Source: Branchiostoma floridae (lineage: Eukaryota > Chordata > Leptocardii > Amphioxiformes > Branchiostomatidae). From it: a stretch of 64,000 nucleotides of DNA. The position numbers and the translations under genes were made by a program. The stretch covers positions 6,826,656 to 6,890,655 of the forward strand of contig NC_049984.1 in the NCBI RefSeq assembly GCF_000003815.2, written 5' to 3'. Below are positions 36,270 to 46,869 of this stretch, one piece after another (positions within the stretch are counted from its first letter, which is position 1; the number at the start of each line of letters is the position of its first letter). The notes under the pieces were generated by a model that did no database searches, was not told where the DNA came from, and saw only the letters and a program-made list of their open reading frames with translations.

Positions 36270-36372
36270 TGTCCTATCAAAGAAATGATTAGATTTGGGG
36301 CCCCCTGGCAGCTGTCCTTGGTACTGTAGTAGAATGTCAGGTTTGCTATCTCGTTGCACTTTTTCTGCTGTT
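36270..36372 (+). mobile_element. fragment of the 1.1-kb 'acctccatgaa' element
   Basis: 'gaaatgattagatttggggc', 'cccctggcagctgtccttgg', 'tactgtagtagaatgtcagg' and 'tttgctatctcg' match the order and sequence of 4778-4850 in the 1.1-kb element. Both ends are missing. Confidence 0.75.
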
Positions 36373-36714
36373 CTCTGAAATTTCTTTTTAGGTGGTAATT
36401 TGTCTATTGTCTTTTTTCTAAAATTTGAATTTACAGGTAGAAATTTCAGCATGGTCATATGGATAGCGTTTGCCAGCCATGCATCACAGGTGATTTCTCC
36501 GTGATAAGATACACTATTTAGCTTAAGTGGGTCCTTAATGCCCTTACTTGATCAAGAAATGGGGCATCTCTTAAGTTCTGTTTCTCAGCTAGAGGACATC
36601 ACATTGTTTTTGCTGTGTAAACATAGAAGAAGAACTTCAAACTCTCTGGACAGCAAGCTGGTGTTTAATAGCGAAGGGCAGATACAATTGTACATGATTG
36701 TATACCAGGTACAC

Positions 36715-36865
36715 AGATACAGACATAGAAGCTGTTGTGTCATAACTAAGGGCTATTCCACCAGCTTCACAGAAGCAGATGTAGAAGCCAGTGTGTTATG
36801 TCTAAGGGTGGTTATAGCTACATTGTATATACATATATGTAGATACAGTGATACAGATACTAATT
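36715..36865. repeat. short two-copy tandem duplication, period 57 bp
   Basis: 'agacatagaagctgttgtg' at 36721 is repeated as 'agatgtagaagccagtgtg' at 36778, both followed by 'ctaaggg'. Flanked by 'acagatacag'-type short repeats. Confidence 0.7.
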
Positions 36866-37087
36866 ATTCTGTTCTAGCAAATTCACAAACTTGAACAACT
36901 AGCATAAACATATGTCTGGGAAAAGTCAGTCTTGATTGGCTATGGCTGATCACATGATCCATGACATGTACATGAAAGGAGAGAGAGTGTGCTGATAACG
37001 TTATAGTACTCTGATGATATCTGTTGTCATGGAGACACAGGTTTGAAGGGTAAATACACAAAAGTAAACAAAAAGATAATAATATGC

Positions 37088-37162
37088 AAACCAACCAAGC
37101 AACCAACCAACCAACCAACCAAACAAACAACCAAACAACTAACCAACCAACTAGACAACCAA
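37088..37162. repeat. CAAC tetranucleotide repeat
   Basis: Imperfect (CCAA)n with AAAC interruptions. Confidence 0.95.
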
Positions 37163-37299
37163 TTATTAAATGCTGCCTTTAAAAGATTATCACCTCTTGA
37201 TTATATAACAATCAGTCTAATTTCCCAGGAATAATCATTATTCTGCTTTTTTTTTTCATGGAAACAGCAAATATGACAGTCACCCTTTATGAATTCTTA

Positions 37300-37570
37300 G
37301 TAAATCAGCACACTCGTTTTCCCGGAACTTCCTCGTTACGATGCAGATTACACCGGAGGGCTTTAATGACCAGTCATCACACCTACGATCATCTGCAGTA
37401 TTTAGGTTTGATATCGCAGAAGGAACTAATTCTCCAGTACCCAATCAGCCTGCTTTGAAGACAGCGACCATTAGAGGTGATCAGTTGCTACATAAAAACC
37501 TAATTATACCCAATGAGCCGAAATGATCATCCCCTAAGCAACTGTATGCTGGGCGAAGTCATCCAGATTG
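37300..37570. promoter_or_regulatory. candidate cis-regulatory island
   Basis: Moderate-GC block with TAATTA at 37501-37506, 'gggctttaatgacc' near 37358 and 'gaactaattctcc' near 37424. A TTTCCCGGAA-type element, resembling a STAT site, sits at 37318. The role is inferred. Confidence 0.35.
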
Positions 37571-37678
37571 AGAGATGGTAAAATTAGTTGCCTAAAATAT
37601 GAAGTTGAGACCGAATGTAGATGCTGGTCACCTTGACTTTGGGAAATCATCCCAAGGGAGAGAAGTGTTGTTTGGCTT

Positions 37679-37850
37679 GTCTGTTTGTGTGTGTCTGTGC
37701 TTGTTTGTGAAGCTCTGTGTGTGTGCACGTCTGTGTATGATGTTTGTGTTTGTGTGTGTATTCATGTGTGTGTGTGTGTGTATTCATGTGTGTGTGTGTG
37801 TATTCATGTGTGTGTGTGTGTGTGTGTGTGTATGCGTCTGTGTGTAGATC
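37679..37850. repeat. TG repeat with regularly spaced TATTCATG
   Basis: (TG)n interrupted by TATTCATG at 37759, 37781 and 37801, so part of the run is a 20-22 bp minisatellite. Overlapping frames here are artefacts. Confidence 0.95.
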
Positions 37851-38373
37851 CTGAGTGCACCAAGTCCTCATGCTTCGTTTTCCATTGAGGATTGTTTTCT
37901 GAAATTCGAGAAACAACAAATTACATTGGTGTGACCTGGTGGTAGAAAAAAAACATGTTGTGATGTTCACTCTTTTTTCCTGTCATAGACAGTAATGCGA
38001 TCATTATGAGCTTTGATGAATTGCATAATGTTTGCATAATGAAAGTCTCACAGGTGTTCCCCAGCAAATTACCGACAAATCATGATTTACAAGCTTAACA
38101 AATCATGCAATGAATTGCATGCGGATAATCACAGTAAAGAGCATCATGTCCAAGATAATGAACAAAAATAAAAGTGGGACCCCTGTATTATTCAACACTT
38201 AGACAAAGACATTCTTGTGAGAATCTTGAAGAGATACACTTTTGTGTTGTAATACTTGTATTATCAATTCCTTTGGAAATGGTTGCTGTATTGAAATGAT
38301 GTACATAACTGAATGCTGTTTTTTGACGAGGGAAATGACTTGCAAATAGAAAAGGAATTCTGGCTCCCTCTTC

Positions 38374-38472
38374 CTAGCCTGGTATCCAGCTGTATCATAG
38401 CTCCAGAGTCTCCTCTGGCGGAGAGAACAGAAGAGATTCGGAAGCTATGATATATGGCTGGATACCAGGCTA
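38374..38472. mobile_element. 99-bp hAT-like hairpin MITE, copy 1
   Basis: Ends CTAGCCTGGTATCCAGC and GCTGGATACCAGGCTA are inverted repeats, and the whole element is nearly palindromic (arms continue into 'tatcatagct' / 'agctatgatata'). A perfect 8-bp target duplication, CCCTCTTC, flanks it at 38366-38373 and 38473-38480. Eight-base duplications are typical of hAT transposases. A second 99-bp copy is at 55466. Confidence 0.95.
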
Positions 38473-38529
38473 CCCTCTTCTGTCTGACATAGCATGCCAG
38501 ACAACCACAAAAAGACCACGATCATTCAA

Positions 38530-38740
38530 TATAAGAGTGGAAGCGAAGCCATAGAAAGTTTAATCCATTCTAATGAATGCAGATGAAGCAGAATAAAACA
38601 GTGGCGGGGTGAGCGATCGGTCTTGTCGGAGCGAGAAGTCAATTGTTAGGATACAATGAAGGCAGCAGCATAGAGCCGACAGTGGCAGGGAAGATGGATG
38701 GAGACGGATGGGGATTGGGGGAGGGGGGCGATCATTCAGC
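38530..38740. promoter_or_regulatory. weak candidate regulatory island
   Basis: GC-richer block with 'ggcggggtgagcgatcgg' near 38604 and 'caattgttagg' near 38640. Small and with few motifs, so support is low. Confidence 0.3.
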
Positions 38741-38759
38741 TCTTTCAAAGGGGTGTGCA

Positions 38760-38832
38760 CATAATATACATACATGTGTACATGTACATTTGTATATATG
38801 TTACATACATACATTTACATTTGTATATATGT
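38760..38832. repeat. ACAT/TATATG-rich simple repeat
   Basis: 'acatacatgtgtacatgtac' followed by two copies of 'atttgtatatatgtta'. A related 'tatatatacatatgtatat' lies near 38990. Confidence 0.85.
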
Positions 38833-38839
38833 TATGAGC

Positions 38840-39400
38840 TAGATGATTTTGCATTAATGAATTGAAAACTTTGTTGATTGACAACCGTACAAAATATAGT
38901 ACACTTTGATTATGCACAAACTTTTAGAGACACAGTTTTAGAGATGTATGATTTTTGTCCTAGCTCTTCAAAAGGGATGTGAACATGATATATATACATA
39001 TGTATATATATTAGGTGTCAGTTGACTTTGCATTAATGAATGAATAAATTTGTTGGTGGATAATTGGACAAGATATGCACAAGAAGACACTTTATTATTT
39101 TAGAGACAAACTTTTAGGAAAAAGTTTTAGAGACCTTCATCCATGCTAAGATATTTGTAACATTAATTTTATGACAATTGTGGGGTTTCTCCCTAAGACA
39201 GGTATTTAATTTTATGACAAATGTGAGGATTCTTCCTTAGACAGTTACTAAGTGGTGCACTTCAAAAGGGCTATTAAAGTAAGTGTACCTCAGTCCACTT
39301 AGTTTTGTTGATAGAAAGCTTTTCTATAATTGGCCATAACAAATATATGCAAGTTCAATGTCATGAAAACACTTTTGTTGTTCTTTAGGACAAGTTACTG
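38840..39400. other. AT-rich spacer with weak local duplication
   Basis: 'tttgcattaatgaattg' near 38848 and 'tttgcattaatgaatg' near 39025, about 175 bp apart, and 'attttatgacaattgtgggg' / 'attttatgacaaatgtgagg' near 39166 and 39210. No gene. Confidence 0.5.
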
Positions 39401-39404
39401 TAAC

Positions 39405-39612
39405 GCTAGTTCACCTTTATCCATTGGGTAACCTATATCCGTTGCTTTTAAAAACATTTGGGTATTTGGGGATATTACGTTGATGGACATCAGGTTCAAA
39501 TTGCAATATTTTCAGGATATTGCAGTTTAAAACTATCACCCGCCGACTTTATGTGCCTAAATACACTGTTTTTTTAAAAGCAACAGATAGGTTACCTAGT
39601 AGGTGAACTAGT
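39405..39612. mobile_element. 208-bp palindromic MITE
   Basis: The left arm 'ctagttcacctttatcc', 'ggtaacctata' and 'gttgcttttaaaaa' is mirrored by the right arm 'tttttaaaagcaac', 'agataggttacc' and 'aggtgaactag'. The arms are about 45-50 bp. The interior has paired 'gcaatattttcaggatattgc'-like sequence. TA lies close to both ends but the exact termini are uncertain. I recall similar elements as frequent in amphioxus. Confidence 0.85.
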
Positions 39613-39614
39613 GT

Positions 39615-40690
39615 TTAATGAATATTGGATAATCTGTAGTTGTAAAGTATGGCAACTCACAGATCTAACTTGCAATACGAATGGTTGTTTTGGTATATTT
39701 GAGAAATTATGATACCTCAATGCCCCTGTAACCTGGTGGAGAAGAACCTTTGTCTTATAATGTATGGTGAGCCTTGGGTTAGTTCTGGTAACATATAAAT
39801 CTGGTGACAATCTTGACCATCATGTTGGTATATATTGATCATCCTACAACATCAATGGATCTTGTCATTTTTATCCTCCACAACTTACAGTAGAAGAAGT
39901 ATTGTGAGTAATGATAACATTGTCCTTCAACTTCAAGATGCCACTAACTTTATTGTGTACTTAAATTTTTAATTTTCTTCTTTTATTATCCTTGGTTAGA
40001 TGCAAGGCTGATTGACTTAAATTTGATGTGAGTAATTAGATAAGTATTAGACTACATGTAAGTGTACTTAACTTTGTACTGAATTGTAGAAAGCCATGCT
40101 TGACTCTATACTTTGCTGTTTTTTAAACATTAAAAAAAAACGAAATGTAGACAGGAAGCTGTCATGGAAAACAAAGGACTGACCACTAATTTTTCTATGA
40201 TGTTAACTACTTTTGCGGAAAAGGCATCTTACTACAGCATGTAGTACTGAGTAGCTAATTGAAACACACAAGATTTGAAAAAAAGTACCATCCGAAGCAT
40301 CCAGAAAGAAAGGAGGAAAGCATTTTTTTGTACTGTGGCATTGTGATGAATTAATGTGCTATGTTTATTCATACATCAATGTGCAAACACAGTCTCAAAC
40401 TCCTGCAGTATGTCACAGTGTAGTTTAGGTGTCAAACTAGGATAAAAGTAAATTAAGATTTGAGCTGTGTTTTCTTTCACCTAAGGGGCAAGCATCGAAA
40501 CATTTCCAATAACTTCATTTTATGGTTAATTCAATATAAGTCGCAAAATACTTGTAGCTTTAATGGTTGAATCTCCACGCCTGTATCTGAGGATTTGGAG
40601 ATGAAACATTTATATAACACGTGTATGAAACCTATAATTTTCTACAGGTGAATATCCTCATATCTTTCAGGTTTGTCAGGTAAATTTTAA
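39615..40690. other. AT-rich spacer, no gene seen
   Basis: No exon, repeat or motif cluster found that I would defend. Confidence 0.5.
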
Positions 40691-41225
40691 CAAGTAGGTC
40701 TTACGGATTACTAGCTGCATATAACACGTCTAAGAGACGTATCATTTTCCACGGGTAGATGTCCACGACGCCCCCGGGGAACAATTATCTCCGCAGAACA
40801 ATTATCCGTGCGAGGATCAAAGAGTATACATGTGAGATTCCTGCTTAATGCGCTGACAGGATGAAGAAGGAGTCTCCCTTTGTTCGGAGACAATTATACG
40901 TCGTCTTTTGTGCCACTCATAATTGGGCATCCTCACGGTCGGGTCCCGAGACTCCCTTACTCAACAGTCCCACGTATAATAGATTTTTGTAAGCGGGAAT
41001 TATTACCGCAAGGGAGGTGATTATTGGGGTAGAGAGGAAGAGTTTGGAGCCCGGGGGGACGGGGGAAGATGGTACAGGACGGGAGTGACAAATGACTCTG
41101 CTGTGTAAGAAATGGAGACGAGCACCTTAAAGATGGCTGGGGGCGTGGCCCCTTGTCCGAGAGAGTCCCTGGAACAGACGTTCCGGGTTGCTTGGATACG
41201 GTCCAGGTTCACAGCCAATTTTACA
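40690..41225. promoter_or_regulatory. candidate cis-regulatory island with repeated AACAATTATC
   Basis: AACAATTATC occurs at 40780-40789 and again at 40797-40806, a 17-bp tandem step. CAATTATACG follows at 40891-40900 and 'cataattggg' at about 40918. AACAAT is a SOX-type core and CAATTA a homeodomain-type core, here overlapping. The rest of the block is GC-rich ('gacgcccccgggg', 'gagcccggggggacggggg'). The enhancer role is inferred. Confidence 0.5.
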
Positions 41226-41391
41226 TCTGTCAAAGATAATATGTTTTCAGTATAGTTAGTAGTTTGTTTGTTGGTGGGTTTTGTGAATGAAACAAGTCAG
41301 AGATTTGTGATTGGATTTTTATTTGTAGGTACACTTGTCTAGGGTTTGCTTGGATGTAGTTCAGGTTTACCATGCAGACAGGTCAAAAATA

Positions 41392-41598
41392 CAATCAAAC
41401 AAGTCAACTCAGGGGACAAACAATTAGTTAGTATATACAGGTGGTCAATCCTGAAAGGACTCTAATGCTTGTGTTAATAGTAAGGATTATCTAAGGAAGT
41501 GGTCACATTGGCCAGGTGGTCCACAAGTACAGGTTTACCTGTATATCAATGGCCAGGAGGTCCTTATTTAAAGGTGGTCACGTGTGCAGGTTTGACTG
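41392..41598 (+). mobile_element. CAGTC-ended mariner-like MITE, copy 5
   Basis: Left end TA|CAATCAAACAAGTCAACT, right end 'gtgcaggtttgactg'. Longer than other copies because 'acaggtttacctgtat' and 'ggccaggaggtccttat' duplicate part of the right arm. Confidence 0.75.
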
Positions 41599-41599
41599 C

Positions 41600-42310
41600 A
41601 TTCCTATCTACTTCCCCTACAACTGTACTACATTTACATGATTGTATGAGCTTGAAATAAACATACAAGTCATGACAGAGACGATATTAATACTGGCATA
41701 AGTTTCACAGGCGGTTTATTCCATTTCTCGGGACTAAGTGGAGAAAATGTGCAATTTTGTCTGAATTCATATCTATAATACCCACTAATATTGAGATCAT
41801 TTTCGAAGTTAGATTGCAATTTCTGTGTGTGGCCACGCAGGTGAATATTAAGATGTCGCAGGACAGAGCATTAGGATTTGATTAAAAGTTACTTTATGAC
41901 AAGCATAATATCTGCACAATTTTCTCCAATTCCCCTGCACCACATATAGTTTATAGGTATGAAATACGGTTATTTTATTCAGGTGTTTATGACCTATCAG
42001 TAATTTTCCATAAAAGATGATTAAAAGTAAGTGTAATTTGCTGAAAAATGTGTTATTTCTTTTTACATATTTGAAGGGCAATGCTTCTTATCAAGGTCAC
42101 TGCATTTGAAGGTCAGATTTTTTCTTTCAAGGTCAGTGAACTTTATGTCATGGGTGTTGTCTTTTCCAAGCATGTTGTACTGTAAGTAAGGTGGGCAGGC
42201 CTATACCAGTACAGGTAGCTTAGTAACAAAAAACAGGAGTCAACAGTAACCCGAGCTGAGTTTATGAAACCTAATCCCCTCCTTGTTGCCTTTGAACCTG
42301 TATCAATAAC
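41600..42310. other. AT-rich spacer, no gene seen
   Basis: A short echo 'tcaaggtcactgcatttg', 'gaaggtcagatt' and 'tcaaggtcagtgaac' near 42094-42140 carries TCAAGGTCA, a nuclear-receptor half-site form. No gene. Confidence 0.4.
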
Positions 42311-42319
42311 CAAAACAAG

Positions 42320-43383
42320 CGCTGCCACAATGGGTAAGCCGGGTGTACACAGCGGCTTAGCAAAATGAACACTTCCGAGGGGAGGGTGTCACGTTGAGAA
42401 GGCTGGCTGAATCAAGTCCTTAGTGTACAGATTAAGATTAAGGCTCGTTAAGCCACGGTTAATTACCACTACCGGATCTGGGAACCACACCCTCTCAGTG
42501 AAATCAGGGCTGCGGATTAGAGACAAAGGGAGAGAGGCAAGGGGGAAGGTTGGACAATGGCTTTGGTGACAATGAAAGGATTAAAGCCAGAGAAAATGCA
42601 CATTAGAGGGGATGGGGGAAGTTTTAGGCTTTGTCTCAGCTGCAAAAGGACGAATTGGGGTAACTAGCCGTAACGGCAAACAAACTTAAGCCCTGTCGCA
42701 GAATTTCACGCCCGCATGCACAACCAAAGCCGTCATGCGAATTTCGTTATGAGGAAGTAAGTGGAATGGGCATGGCATATTTAAGAAGGAATTTCAAGAC
42801 AATTTGTTGATATATGAAAGGCCGTGCGGGTCCGTGTTGTTAATAATGTGTTCATATAGGTGCAGCGTCGGACTAATGGTATCAAATCAACCTTTATTGG
42901 AAAATGTGTACGGGAGGCTCGAGCCGCTAACTTTCCTGACAGGTTTCTGGAGGTCAGGCGTAAGCTTCGTCAAAGTCGGAGATCGCGTTATTGTTCTGCG
43001 ATAATGAACCCTTCAAAGTGGCTGAGATAACACTTAAGTCTGGAGGCATGCGGGGCATGTCCGGATGGTGCGGCCGGCATTGTTACAGGTTATTTTGTAT
43101 CGCAAGATGTATTAGGGGGAGAAAACAAAGCATTAGGCAGGTGTGGAAGCGAGGATGGAACAAAGGGAATGGAGTTGAGGTGTAAATGGTATAGACAAGC
43201 CATGGTGGGGGTGAGGGATTAGCACTGCAACACACAAATTAACCAAACACAGAAGAAAAATGGGCGGACAATGTGGCTGACCGGAAAGGTTTTAATCATA
43301 GGAGCGAAAAAATAAGGAATCGATGCCCGCGGATTAGCACGGCGGAAGGCGCGAAAATTTATCGAAGACAAGTCCGATTAGCC
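42320..43383. promoter_or_regulatory. candidate cis-regulatory island running into the assembly gap
   Basis: Mixed GC-rich block with 'cacggttaattaccac' near 42454, 'gcttcgtcaaagtcgg' near 42965 and 'gaccggaaaggttttaatc' near 43280. It continues to the edge of the N run, and similar GC-rich sequence resumes briefly at 43484, so the island is probably longer than shown. Open frames are short and unsupported. Confidence 0.4.
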
Positions 43384-43483
43384 NNNNNNNNNNNNNNNNN
43401 NNNNNNNNNNNNNNNNNNNNNNNNNNNNNNNNNNNNNNNNNNNNNNNNNNNNNNNNNNNNNNNNNNNNNNNNNNNNNNNNNNN
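43384..43483. other. assembly gap (100 N)
   Basis: Exactly 100 N, a placeholder gap. Frames that cross it are not interpretable. Confidence 0.98.
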
Positions 43484-43687
43484 GCACAGGTCGGGAGGGG
43501 GGGTGTTTTCTTGTTCAGTAGTATGGCAGGGTTGGACACGTCCACTAGCCTTTTCAATGAAGGAGATTTGGATATGCTTGTTACTTTTCACCGTGAGTCA
43601 TGGCATCAACACAGTAAAATAGAGCTAATAATTCCATCGCTGGAACTAAAAATGCATAGAAAAATGTCATTTTGTTTCAGGCATTTT

Positions 43688-43732
43688 TTAAAATCTACTT
43701 GCCCGATAGGACAAGTGAATTTTAGTTGTCCA
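43688..43732. repeat. short hairpin 'acttgcccgataggacaagt'
   Basis: 'taaaatctacttgccc' faces 'ggacaagtgaatttta' across a 5-base loop. Probably a small MITE or its core, with no target duplication visible. Confidence 0.6.
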
Positions 43733-43739
43733 ACCCCGG

Positions 43740-44740
43740 AATGAAAATTAAGGGAAATCTCGAAAGCTTGATGAACAAATTTTTGCTGCATTGAGACAGG
43801 TGTTAGCTATGCACTGGCACTTTCTATTTGTTTTCCATTAAGTGAAAGTTTATGACATCCATATCATGACTTGTTCTGTCAAAAGTTATGGAAGAGAAAC
43901 ATTTTGTATACATAAATACACCTTTCTGACTTAAGGAGGTCAAAGCCAGCACAGAAGGGCTTTATGGACATGTGAATTTTCCACAAATCCTGGCGATCAG
44001 TTCTGGCACAAGTAGATTTCATCAGAGGTGTCTGCCATGTCAAACGTTGTTCCAGTCTTGCTCCTGAGTGACATGACATTACATCAAGAGGTTACGCTTC
44101 TGCCCCGGGTACCAGACTGAATGGTTGAGTCCTAAACAGGATATCTGCCGGAGGTGTTATAAATGGATTTCTGTGATTTCTTGGGAATTTTTGTGGTTTA
44201 CAGATGAAATGTCAGGTTTGGCGATAAGACGTGATGCCATGCAAGGAGTGTCTGTTTTGTAAACGGCTTGGTCATGGAGACAAGTTATTTTTAAAGTTGT
44301 GGAAATGTCAATTTGACTGATCCCCTTGCAGGTGTCATGTCACCATACAAAAAAGTGCCATGTGCAGAATGCTGAGAATGCAATGCTGCATTGAGTACAA
44401 ATGTATACTACGTACTAGTATTTGGAATTGCAGATAAACACAGACAAGCAACTTCATTCTCTTGGAATAAGGTAATGACTTAAAAGAGGTATTGCTTATG
44501 ACAAAATTTTGAATAAGATGCATGCAACTACAGTTGCCTTGGAAGCTTTCGAGACACACTCTTGTCTCTTTATCAACCCCTTTATCATCTCTGTTTCCTG
44601 TTGGTCAACGAAGTTCATATTTTCCAGTAAGACACAAGCTTAAAAGTTTGTCTCCAACATCACAGAAACTTCTTCACTTGTCCCAAAGTTTGCAAGGTCT
44701 GAATTAGCCAGTCCAGACTTGTCGTTGATTGTTTCTCCAT
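43740..44740. other. AT-rich spacer, no gene seen
   Basis: Nothing supported. Confidence 0.45.
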
Positions 44741-44744
44741 GAAT

Positions 44745-44995
44745 ATCGAAAGGTCCGTTAAGACCGGGGAGCCAATTTAGCGCCGGAAACTCTTGTTATC
44801 TGGGTCCTCAGCCTGCGACCTGCGCAATTTACGGCACTTTCTGTCCACGGCGAGCTCGTAGCGGTTAAACGTTGTCACTTCCTCTCCGGGATAAAGTCCA
44901 AAATTAGCCGTCACCTTGCTGGGCGCTCTGCACTGATGGCCCGTCATGAATATGGGGAAGCTTCGGGTCGAAATGGGCACACTTTGTGACAGGAA
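44745..44995. promoter_or_regulatory. candidate cis-regulatory island
   Basis: Compact GC-rich block with 'gcgcaatttacggcac' near 44822, 'gcggttaaacgttg' near 44861 and 'ccaaaattagccg' near 44897. It coincides with the coding-like minus frame, and the two readings compete. Confidence 0.4.
44777..44980 (-). CDS. coding-like minus-strand frame in a GC-rich block, unidentified
   Basis: About 67 codons are open on the minus strand, with even residue composition (several charged residues, few repeats) and codons such as GAG, GTG, CGC and AAG used freely. A stretch reads NFGLYPGEEVTTFNRYELAV. There is no clear acceptor or donor, the methionine has no supporting context, and the block looks like the other GC-rich islands. 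It could be an exon of an unknown gene or, more likely, an island open by chance. Confidence 0.2.
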   Translation of the reverse strand: MPISTRSFPIFMTGHQCRAPSKVTANFGLYPGEEVTTFNRYELAVDRKCRKLRRSQAEDPDNKSFRR

Positions 44996-45058
44996 GGGTT
45001 GCCATTTGTCTTATTGGCCTAGCAGCTGATGGCTTACAGGGCTCAAAATACTTTCAAG

Positions 45059-45160
45059 TTTGTACAAGTGACCACCTCTACATATTAAAGGACTACCAGG
45101 ACTTGTGACCACTTTTGCATGGTGGGCCCTTAAATGATTTTTCCTCACCTAACGCAAGCA
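45059..45160 (-). mobile_element. CAGTC-ended mariner-like MITE, copy 6 (partial)
   Basis: Only the left half is present: 'gaccacctctacat', 'aggactaccagg', 'gtgaccacttttgcatgg' and 'cacctaacgcaagc'. The following tandem repeat appears to replace the right half. Confidence 0.55.
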
Positions 45161-45175
45161 GCGAGGGAATACCAT

Positions 45176-45511
45176 AGGTTCATGAGCAGCTCACCTGCAA
45201 AGAAAAACAAAAGCGCAAACAAAAGCACATGCACCAACAAAATCCTAATCTTTCTGTTGCCCTTATGTAAGAAAGCTCTTTCTTGCCCCGTCCGTGCAGA
45301 GACCTCGTGTAGGGACTCCCAGTGAGGAAGTATTCAACCATGAGGTTCATGAGCAGCTCACCCGCAAAGAAAAACAAAAACAAAAGCGCAAACAAAAGCA
45401 CATGCACTTACACACAACAAAATCCTAATCTGTCGTCCTTAATATGTAAGAAAGCTCTTTCTTGCCCCGTCCGTGCGGAGACCTTGTGTAGGGACTCCCG
45501 GTGAGGAAGTC
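45176..45511. repeat. two-copy tandem duplication, period 167 bp
   Basis: 'aggttcatgagcagctcacc' begins at 45176 and 45343, followed by 'gcaaagaaaaacaaaa', 'aaatcctaatct', 'gaaagctctttcttgccc' and 'gtagggactccc'. Copies are very similar, so this is a recent duplication. Confidence 0.95.
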
Positions 45512-45529
45512 CCCTCTTAACGAGCAGTG

Positions 45530-45715
45530 ATGGGTACAGATGCAGAAGGGCAGATAAGTTGTTGTAGTCAGCCAGGAACTGTGATCCCAGCCACGGCTAA
45601 TACCCGCTCAAATGACCATGCAGGATCCCCCTCAATAATTGATTTGCGGAAGGGAAAGGTCGTGGCAAAAGTGGACGTATCCTTCAAGCCGGATTGACGG
45701 AGAGTTTGTGCTAGC
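45530..45715. promoter_or_regulatory. weak candidate regulatory island
   Basis: Contains 'agccacggctaatacccg' near 45589 and 'cctcaataattgatttgcgg' near 45631. A decayed relative appears 120-150 bp further on ('gtctatccttcaagctgaattg' in two parts near 45795), again an island edge with a diverged copy. Confidence 0.35.
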
Positions 45716-46312
45716 AGAGGACAGGATAGAGAGGATGATGGGTTGTGAAAAATTTACAAAACCAGAGACAGATGACATCAAAAATGGTAATTTACGTCTA
45801 TCCTTCAAGCTGAATTGAGTGTTAGTTACTAGTAGTGTTACCAGATAGCAGGCTAGAAAAGATGATAGGTATAAAGTTATAAAATGTACAAGAAAGATGA
45901 CACCAAAAATGCAAATTAAACATGCATTCTTCATATTGACAAAAAGTTTTAGCAGACTTTGGGCTGGAAGAGACCTTATTCCATCATAGTTCATCTGTGT
46001 TGGCACATTTTTATTGTGTTGCAACAAAGTTTTAGCTCATAACTTTTTCTACCCTGGATAAAATGTTAAGAAAACTAATCTATAGTCTTCTGTCTTGTTA
46101 ATAATAGGAAGTTATTTCTAATATTCAGTTTGAAAACTGAATGCGATGCAATTTATTCATTATACTTTTTAGTTGACATGAAATAAAAGGAAAATGCAAT
46201 CTCTCGTCATATTTTGTCAAGGGTTTTCATTGGCTGTCTCAAAAATTACAAGTTATAATTTTCCAAACTTCATTAGCTACAATGTAACGCTAATTAGAAA
46301 AGTTAAAACATG

Positions 46313-46860
46313 ATATGCAATCAGAGATAACATTATGAATATCATCAGAGACTAATAGTATTTTAAGTTTGTCATAATATAACAAAGGTTATGCTATTGT
46401 TAACTCTAATCGGAAATATATAATATGCAATCAGATCAAACTTGGTGTATGTAATCAAAGGCTAATATGTATTAATAAGTTATTATAAGTTTGTCATTAA
46501 ATAAAAAAGGATACATTGTAATATAACAAAGGTAATGTTATTGAGAACAATAATGGGAAAAGTATAGTATTTAATATGCAATCAGAGCAAACTTGGTGTA
46601 TGTCATCTAAGACTAATATTTATTAATATGTTATTATAAGTTTGTTATGATATACCAAAGGATTATTGTAATATAACAAAGGTTATGTTATTGTTAACAC
46701 AAGAAATCTAATTGAAAAAATATAATATATAATATGCAATCAGAGCAAACTTGGTGTATGTTATCTACGGCTAATATGTATTAATAAGTTATTATAAGTT
46801 TGTTATGATATAACAAAGGTTTATTGTAATATAACAAAGGTTATGTTATTGCAAAGAGTT
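46313..46860. repeat. AT-rich tandem array, units 110-158 bp
   Basis: 'atatgcaatcagagcaaac' or variants start at 46313, 46423, 46574 and 46732, followed by 'ttggtgtatgt', 'ttattataagtttgt' and 'taacaaaggttatgttattg'. Late copies are the most alike. Confidence 0.9.
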
Positions 46861-46869
46861 AATCAGCCC

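Noticed and set aside
37647-37970. Threonine/histidine-rich minus-strand frame
   Set aside because: Direct translation of the TG microsatellite.
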